A stretch of 9,978 bases of DNA from contig CAZMTT010000043.1 in the NCBI GenBank assembly GCA_964569555.1, positions 1 to 9,978 of the forward strand. The letters are read 5' to 3'. Numbering within the stretch: position 1 is the first letter of the stretch; every line of letters starts with the position of its first letter. Shown in pieces: positions 6,544 to 9,978 of the stretch. The translations under genes and the position numbers were made by a program. The DNA comes from G020353235 sp964569555. Lineage in GTDB: Bacteria > Chloroflexota > Dehalococcoidia > Dehalococcoidales > JAUYDJ01. The notes beneath the pieces are model-generated. The model saw nothing but the letters and a program-made list of their open reading frames with translations, made no database searches and had not been told where the DNA came from.

Positions 6544-6571
6544 TGGGCAATTAATCCGGCTTGTCTAGAAT
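6544..6571 (+). promoter_or_regulatory. possible promoter for the small two-gene cassette
   Basis: TGGGCA (6544-6549, four of six matches to TTGACA), a 16-base spacer and TAGAAT (6566-6571). The predicted start is near 6578, about 32 bases before the ATG at 6610. It directly follows the putative terminator. Confidence 0.4.
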
Positions 6572-6609
6572 GAAATTGTGACTTAAGCAGAAAACGAGAA
6601 AGGAGAGAA

Positions 6610-6930
6610 ATGAGCCGGATTATATCAGACGAAGAGATAAGAGACACCTACTACTACCCCCAAACCTGCCGTGACGGAGCCACCAGATTGAGAGCCGTTG
6701 CCAGCGCCCAGCGCAATGCCAGTGACCGGGAGTGGGGACTTGAGGTAGAACAACTGAGGCAGGAAATCGAAACCAAGTGGGCTTCAGCGGAAATGGCTGG
6801 TTTAGACCAGAGCGACCCCAAGATGAAACTGCTCGTCGAGCTATCCGAGCAATTAAAAGCGCTAATACAGAGAACAGCCAGCGAGCCCCAGCACGAACTG
6901 ATAGCCGAAATAGAAGGAGAAAGGCAATGA
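6610..6930 (+). CDS. small helical protein of unknown function, first gene of a two-gene cassette
   Basis: A 106-residue soluble protein I do not recognise. It has no signal peptide, membrane segment or cysteine pair (a single Cys at 20). The start MSRIISDEEIRDTYYYPQTC has a striking YYY run. From about residue 25 the composition (R, E, Q, A, L with few P/G) suggests a mostly helical, possibly coiled-coil protein, and the final part is acidic. AAAGGAGAG stands just before the ATG, a strong site at slightly short spacing. Its TGA overlaps the ATG of the next gene (ATGA at 6927-6930), so the two are translationally coupled and probably function together. The coding frame is supported by that coupling and by the ribosome binding site, not by any known family. 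Confidence 0.7.
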   Translation: MSRIISDEEIRDTYYYPQTCRDGATRLRAVASAQRNASDREWGLEVEQLRQEIETKWASAEMAGLDQSDPKMKLLVELSEQLKALIQRTASEPQHELIAEIEGERQ

Positions 6931-7124
6931 TTAAGACGGTAATTAAATTTAAGAACAACATGGTGATGGTATTTGACAAAAAAGGAGAGCAAATCCCTGA
7001 ATACCAGGGTAGCTATGAAAAGCTGAAAAAAGAAATCCTACACGATGCCCCTCCGGATGCCCTTTTTGCTCACGGTTTCAGCGAAGCTGGCGAACCAGTA
7101 AGAGTCTTACGCGAAAAGTGGTAG
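6927..7124 (+). CDS. 65-residue protein of unknown function, second gene of the cassette
   Basis: A small soluble protein I cannot assign. The first 20 residues look like a two-strand beta hairpin (TVIKFKNNMVMVFDKKG). EQIPEYQGSYEKLKKEI follows, then a helix and a short C-terminal strand (GEPVRVLREKW). I chose the ATG at 6927 because AGGAGAAAGG lies just upstream and the ATGA overlap with the previous stop is a typical coupling signal; a longer reading of the same frame from 6777 would lie entirely inside the previous gene. No catalytic motif is seen. Stable small proteins made in coupled pairs are often antitoxins, anti-regulators or subunits, but nothing here decides between those. Confidence 0.68.
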   Translation: MIKTVIKFKNNMVMVFDKKGEQIPEYQGSYEKLKKEILHDAPPDALFAHGFSEAGEPVRVLREKW

Positions 7125-7198
7125 TTTTTTAACCGGCAAACACCCCCCCACCGCCATTTGCCCGCCCCTCTATTTCATATTAAGCCTCACTATGCCCC

Positions 7199-7255
7199 TA
7201 TTTTGGGCTGACCGGCTTATTTTCTCGGAAAAGGCTTGCTTTTTGCCCCAAAATA
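7199..7255. repeat. 9-bp inverted repeat with inner hairpin upstream of the cheR-like gene
   Basis: TATTTTGGG (7199-7207) and CCCAAAATA (7247-7255) are exact inverted copies 39 bases apart. Between them lies a small perfect hairpin, TTTTC-TCG-GAAAA. The element lies 70-125 bases before the cheR-like start in a 199-base gap that otherwise shows no gene. It may be an operator for a dimeric regulator or a transcript structure. Confidence 0.4.
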
Positions 7256-7296
7256 TATTATTATAGTTGACTGCTGGCAATTAATATGCTTTTTTG

Positions 7297-7305
7297 TGAT
7301 ACAAT
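7297..7305 (+). promoter_or_regulatory. possible extended -10 promoter for the cheR-kinase-receiver operon
   Basis: TGATACAAT reads as TG-N-TACAAT, an extended -10 element, with a predicted start near 7312, just upstream of the AAAGGGG ribosome binding site. No good -35 stands at 17 bases. A second candidate further upstream is TTGCTT (7236-7241), a 17-base spacer and TATTAT (7259-7264). Either could be used. Confidence 0.4.
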
Positions 7306-7323
7306 TGGCATAAAGGGGTAAAC

Positions 7324-8160
7324 ATGGCGGCAGGTAACGATAATACCACCCTTGATTTGCTCCTGAAGAAAGTATACCGGGAGAGCGGCTACGATTTCCA
7401 TGATTACAAGCGCGGCACAATAAGGCGCCGCCTGGAGCGCCGGCTTTACGCCACGGGGACCGGGACCTACCGGGACTATATACGCTTTCTGGACACCCAT
7501 CCTGAGGAATACCAGGAGTTCGCCAGTAACCTCACCATAAAGGTAAGCGGCTTTTTCCGGAGCGAGTACACCTTTCATCAGCTTACCAAACTGGTCCTGC
7601 CAGAGCTATTTTCAGCACCGGACAGGAAAGACAGGCGGGGTTTAAACTTCTGGAGCACTGCCTGTGCCCGTGGTGAAGAGCCATACTCAATAGCGATACT
7701 GCTCGCCGAATTTCTAGAGGAACAACGCCCCGACCTTGACATTACCATCCATGCCACCGATATCAGTGTACCCGCCCTGCAGGAGGCGCAGGCCGGGGTA
7801 TATTCAGCCAAAGATATGGCTAATGTCAGCGATGCTATCCGAAAAAGATACTTCCGCCAATGCACCCAGGGCTACCGGGTGAAGGCTGGCATCAGGCAGA
7901 TGGTCAAGTTCAGCTATTTTGACCTGACCTCAACCACCGAGCCCCCCCTTCATAATCTGGATGGCATATTCTGCTGCAATGTCCTGATATATCTCCAGAC
8001 ACGGCTCCAGGAAAGGGTGCTTGAGATGCTCTACAAAGCACTGGCTACCGGTGGCTATCTGGTTCTGGGGGAGGTAGAGACTCCGACCAATAATCTGCGT
8101 GAGCGGCTGGAATGCCTTGATGGTAAGGCAAAAATATATAAAAAAGTTGAACCCAATTAA
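7324..8160 (+). CDS. CheR-type protein-glutamate O-methyltransferase
   Basis: A 278-residue SAM-dependent methyltransferase of the CheR family, which esterifies glutamate side chains in the cytoplasmic coiled coils of chemoreceptors. It has the N-terminal helical domain with a basic RRRLERRLY patch (34-42), the hallmark NLTIKVSGFFR (69-79), the SAM-binding WSTACARGEEPYSIA (110-124; typical CheR has a GCSTGEEPYS pattern), HATDIS with D146, and IFCCNVLIYL (215-224), where the usual CRNVLIYF has Cys in place of Arg. Length is normal for a stand-alone CheR with no fused domain. AAAGGGG precedes the ATG. No chemoreceptor, CheA, CheW or CheB is seen. The next gene, 23 bases on, is a sensor kinase whose linker resembles a methylation substrate. 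Confidence 0.92.
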   Translation: MAAGNDNTTLDLLLKKVYRESGYDFHDYKRGTIRRRLERRLYATGTGTYRDYIRFLDTHPEEYQEFASNLTIKVSGFFRSEYTFHQLTKLVLPELFSAPDRKDRRGLNFWSTACARGEEPYSIAILLAEFLEEQRPDLDITIHATDISVPALQEAQAGVYSAKDMANVSDAIRKRYFRQCTQGYRVKAGIRQMVKFSYFDLTSTTEPPLHNLDGIFCCNVLIYLQTRLQERVLEMLYKALATGGYLVLGEVETPTNNLRERLECLDGKAKIYKKVEPN

Positions 8161-8169
8161 AAATGGGGC

Positions 8170-8177
8170 GGGAGGTG
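8170..8177 (+). promoter_or_regulatory. ribosome binding site that decides the GTG start of the kinase
   Basis: GGGAGGTG ends 6 bases before the GTG at 8184, ideal spacing. The upstream in-frame ATG at 8163 is only 2 bases past the cheR stop and has no such site, so the GTG is preferred. Confidence 0.65.
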
Positions 8178-8183
8178 AATAAA

Positions 8184-9632
8184 GTGACACCACAATCAGT
8201 TTTACCCAATGAAAGGGCCAGCCAACAGGCAAGTGCGGTCAAGGGTATTGCCATCGCCACCCTCGTTACCGCCGGGGTTGGCGAAATTTCGGTTATCATC
8301 GTCTGGCTATTTAATCCCCTTTATCCGATTATTCCTTTAACCTGGATAGTAGTATCAGCAGTACTTATCAGCCTGGCAACCTGGTGGCTGGTTCGGGCCA
8401 ACAAAGCCAGGGCGGCTGGCTACCTGTTCACTATCGGCTTCCTGCCGGTAGCTGCGCTTATTACCACTCTATTTGGCGGTTTCACCGGCCCAATGGCCAT
8501 CATCTATCTCTTCCCCATCCTGGTGGCCGGTACGCTAATCGATATCAGGGCCAGCTTTTTCATCGCCACCCTGGCGGCCATCCTCTACCTGGCGATGATA
8601 CCCATCGAAAAAGCCGGCCTTTTCCCCCAGTTTGCTTCGCCACAAGCCGCCGAGACGGTCATTCCCTACCTAGCCGTCTCGATACGCCTGATATTCTTTT
8701 GTTTTGCCGCCTTTCTCAGCTGGTTTGCCGCCAGCCGACTGCACCAAACTCTCCAGGAAGTCCGTCACTACGCCGGTGAGCTACAGGCAGCCAACGAGAA
8801 GCTTCAAGCCAGTGAGGAAGAGCTCAGGACATCCAACGAAGAGCTGGAAGCTACCAATGAAGAGCTGCAAACTTCCGAGGAGGAACTGCGCACCAGCAAT
8901 GAAGAGATGGAGGCATCCAACCAGGAACTGAGGGAGGCGCAGGAACAGCTGATTCGCGCGGAGAAACTAGCGGCGATTGGCAAGCTGGCCGGTGGAGTGG
9001 GCCATGAGCTCAGAAACCCGCTGGGGGCAATCAAGAATGCCGTTTACTATGTAAAGGGGAAAGTAGGCGCCAGTGAACTGGGACAGCAGGAACCGCGTCT
9101 TATCGAGTTTCTGGATATCATTGATGATGAGATAAATTCCTCCAACAAAATCATCAATGACCTGCTCAACTTCTCCCGGGTCGGCAAACCATCGGCCTCC
9201 CCTACTCAGATAAAAAAGGTAATTGAAAATGCCCTGTCCCGAGCACCCCTTCCCGAGAACATCAGGCTGACCAAAAGCCTGGATTCCAGCTTGCCTGAAA
9301 TTGAGATTGATGCTGACCAGATTCAGCAGGTGCTGGTCAATATCATCACCAATGCCGCCCAGGCCATGCCCGACGGGGGTAGCTTGAGCATAAGTGCCGA
9401 GGAGAAAGAGAAATTCCTGGAGGTTGAGGTTACCGATACCGGCGGTGGCATAGCCGAAGATGTAATGGCGAAAATCTTTGACCCCCTCTTTACCACCCGA
9501 GCCAAGGGTATCGGTCTGGGCCTGGCGGTATGCAAGTCAATCATTGACCGCCATGGCGGGCATATTGAAGTGAAAAGCAAGACCGGGAAAGGGACTACCT
9601 TTCGGATAAAGCTGCCGCTGAAGGCATCCTAA
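8184..9632 (+). CDS. membrane sensor histidine kinase with glutamate-rich coiled-coil linker
   Basis: A 482-residue sensor kinase that autophosphorylates and passes phosphate to a response regulator. About six membrane helices fill residues 20-185, with very short loops, so the signal is probably sensed within or near the membrane. A coiled coil of 7-residue repeats follows (about 205-255). The kinase core has the H-box in GGVGHELRNPLGAIKN with the phospho-acceptor H274, the N-box VLVNIITNAAQAM (about 383-395), G1 DTGGGI (418-423), the F-box FDPLFTT, and G2 KGIGLGLAV (about 441-449). All catalytic motifs are intact. The receiver gene starts 13 bases after its stop, and the CheR-type gene ends 23 bases before it. 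I chose GTG 8184 over ATG 8163 on the ribosome binding site. Confidence 0.93.
   Translation: MTPQSVLPNERASQQASAVKGIAIATLVTAGVGEISVIIVWLFNPLYPIIPLTWIVVSAVLISLATWWLVRANKARAAGYLFTIGFLPVAALITTLFGGFTGPMAIIYLFPILVAGTLIDIRASFFIATLAAILYLAMIPIEKAGLFPQFASPQAAETVIPYLAVSIRLIFFCFAAFLSWFAASRLHQTLQEVRHYAGELQAANEKLQASEEELRTSNEELEATNEELQTSEEELRTSNEEMEASNQELREAQEQLIRAEKLAAIGKLAGGVGHELRNPLGAIKNAVYYVKGKVGASELGQQEPRLIEFLDIIDDEINSSNKIINDLLNFSRVGKPSASPTQIKKVIENALSRAPLPENIRLTKSLDSSLPEIEIDADQIQQVLVNIITNAAQAMPDGGSLSISAEEKEKFLEVEVTDTGGGIAEDVMAKIFDPLFTTRAKGIGLGLAVCKSIIDRHGGHIEVKSKTGKGTTFRIKLPLKAS
8817..8942 (+). repeat. six 21-base coding repeats (EExx[AT][ST] heptads) in the kinase linker
   Basis: Six consecutive 21-base units begin at 8817, 8838, 8859, 8880, 8901 and 8922. 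They encode EELRTSN, EELEATN, EELQTSE, EELRTSN, EEMEASN and QELREAQ. The period is exactly seven residues with no interruption. The bases differ between copies more than the residues do, so the protein pattern seems to be under selection. The linker resembles those in some CheB-CheR-PAS kinase fusions and also matches the chemoreceptor methylation pattern. Confidence 0.85.
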
Positions 9633-9645
9633 GAGGAGGTTTAGC

Positions 9646-9978
9646 TTGGCCAAGAATAACGGTAAAACCAGCGTGCTGGTGGTTGATGACCTGCGCAGCA
9701 TACGGCTGACTCTGGGTGGCATTCTGGAGGACGAGGGACACCATGTGGTTACCGCGGAAGACGGTTACCAGGCCATCGAAGCGGTAAAGAAAGCCCACTT
9801 TGATGCCATCTTTATGGACATAAAGATGCCAGGGATAAACGGGGTGCAAACCTTCCGCGAAGTCAAGAAGATTAACCCAGAGTCAGCGGTAATTATGATG
9901 ACAGCTTATTCAGTAGAAGACCTTGTGAAGGAAGCCCTGGAAGAGGGTGCCTATGCCATTGTCTATAAACCGTTTGAC
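9646..9978 (+). CDS. response regulator receiver-domain protein (cut by window edge)
   Basis: The first 111 residues of a CheY-like receiver domain, the likely phospho-acceptor partner of the kinase upstream. Visible active-site residues are D14-D15 in VLVVDD, the phospho-acceptor D58 in IFMDIKMPG, T86 in VIMMTAYS, and K108-P109 in YKPFD, so the domain is complete up to its last strand and looks functional. The start is a TTG at 9646: AGGAGGT (9634-9640) ends 5 bases before it, and no ATG or GTG in this frame lies near the N-terminus. Translation is probably coupled to the kinase, whose stop is 13 bases upstream. Whether an output domain follows, or it is a single-domain regulator, is decided beyond the right edge. 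Confidence 0.92.
   Translation, partial: MAKNNGKTSVLVVDDLRSIRLTLGGILEDEGHHVVTAEDGYQAIEAVKKAHFDAIFMDIKMPGINGVQTFREVKKINPESAVIMMTAYSVEDLVKEALEEGAYAIVYKPFD

Noticed and set aside
6496..6593. TTAAGCGGACA (6496-6506) and TTAAGCAGAAA (6583-6593), reminiscent of insertion sequence ends
   Set aside because: The two copies are direct, imperfect and only about 75 bases apart, with no transposase or target duplication, so an insertion sequence remnant is not supported.
7084..7130. GTAAG-AGT-CTTAC hairpin and TTTTTT at the end of the 65-residue gene as a terminator
   Set aside because: The hairpin is short, lies in the coding region and is separated from the T-run by about 13 bases, too far for intrinsic termination.
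7143..7149. Run of seven C bases as a phase-variation tract
   Set aside because: It lies outside any coding frame and about 150 bases from the likely promoter, so slippage would have no obvious effect.
7267..7305. TTGACT (7267-7272) and TACAAT (7300-7305) as one promoter
   Set aside because: The spacing is 27 bases, far outside the working range; the extended -10 reading is preferred.
1..9978. CRISPR array, tRNA or rRNA genes
   Set aside because: No regularly spaced direct repeats of 24-40 bases and no cloverleaf or rRNA-like stretch were seen on either strand by eye; a covariance-model scan would be needed to exclude small RNAs.

Overview
The window is a densely packed bacterial chromosome segment of moderately high G+C, with short gaps, strong purine-rich ribosome binding sites and sigma-70-type promoters. 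No plasmid, phage structural or transposase gene is visible. The gene mix (metG with rsmI and a small CxxC protein; a GuaB3-type IMP-dehydrogenase relative beside a TreT-type trehalose synthase; a six-helix sensor kinase) reminds me of Chloroflexota of the Dehalococcoidia type. That placement is an inference from general knowledge, not something the sequence proves.

Layout. (1) Bases 1-1370, minus strand: rsmI, then a small zinc-ribbon-like protein with an acidic tail, then the start of metG, which runs off the left edge. This is a translation-related operon. (2) Bases 1371-1522: a divergent promoter region; the rightward promoter is a perfect TTGACA-17-TATAAT. (3) Bases 1523-4958, plus strand: an NAD-dependent epimerase, a GuaB3-family protein and a TreT-like glycosyltransferase, read as one operon. 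(4) Bases 4965-5765, minus strand: an unrecognised TIM-barrel-like protein with a run of eight glutamates. It converges on the trehalose synthase gene, and a perfect 10-bp hairpin inside its last codons probably terminates transcription from both sides. (5) Bases 5766-5896: back-to-back promoters whose -35 boxes overlap. (6) Bases 5897-6457, plus: a macro-domain ADP-ribose hydrolase. (7) Bases 6610-7124, plus: two small unrecognised genes joined by an ATGA overlap. (8) Bases 7324-9978, plus: a CheR-type methyltransferase, a membrane sensor histidine kinase and a receiver-domain protein cut by the right edge.

The most interesting point is in region 8. The linker of the kinase has six 7-residue repeats. 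Five read EExx(A/T)(S/T), two of them as EExxA(S/T), close to the glutamate methylation consensus of chemoreceptors, and the kinase gene lies directly after a cheR gene. This suggests, without proving it, that the kinase is itself adapted by carboxyl methylation, with no classical chemoreceptor needed. The other candidates for new biology are the two-gene cassette at 6610-7124 and the acidic-tailed TIM-barrel protein.
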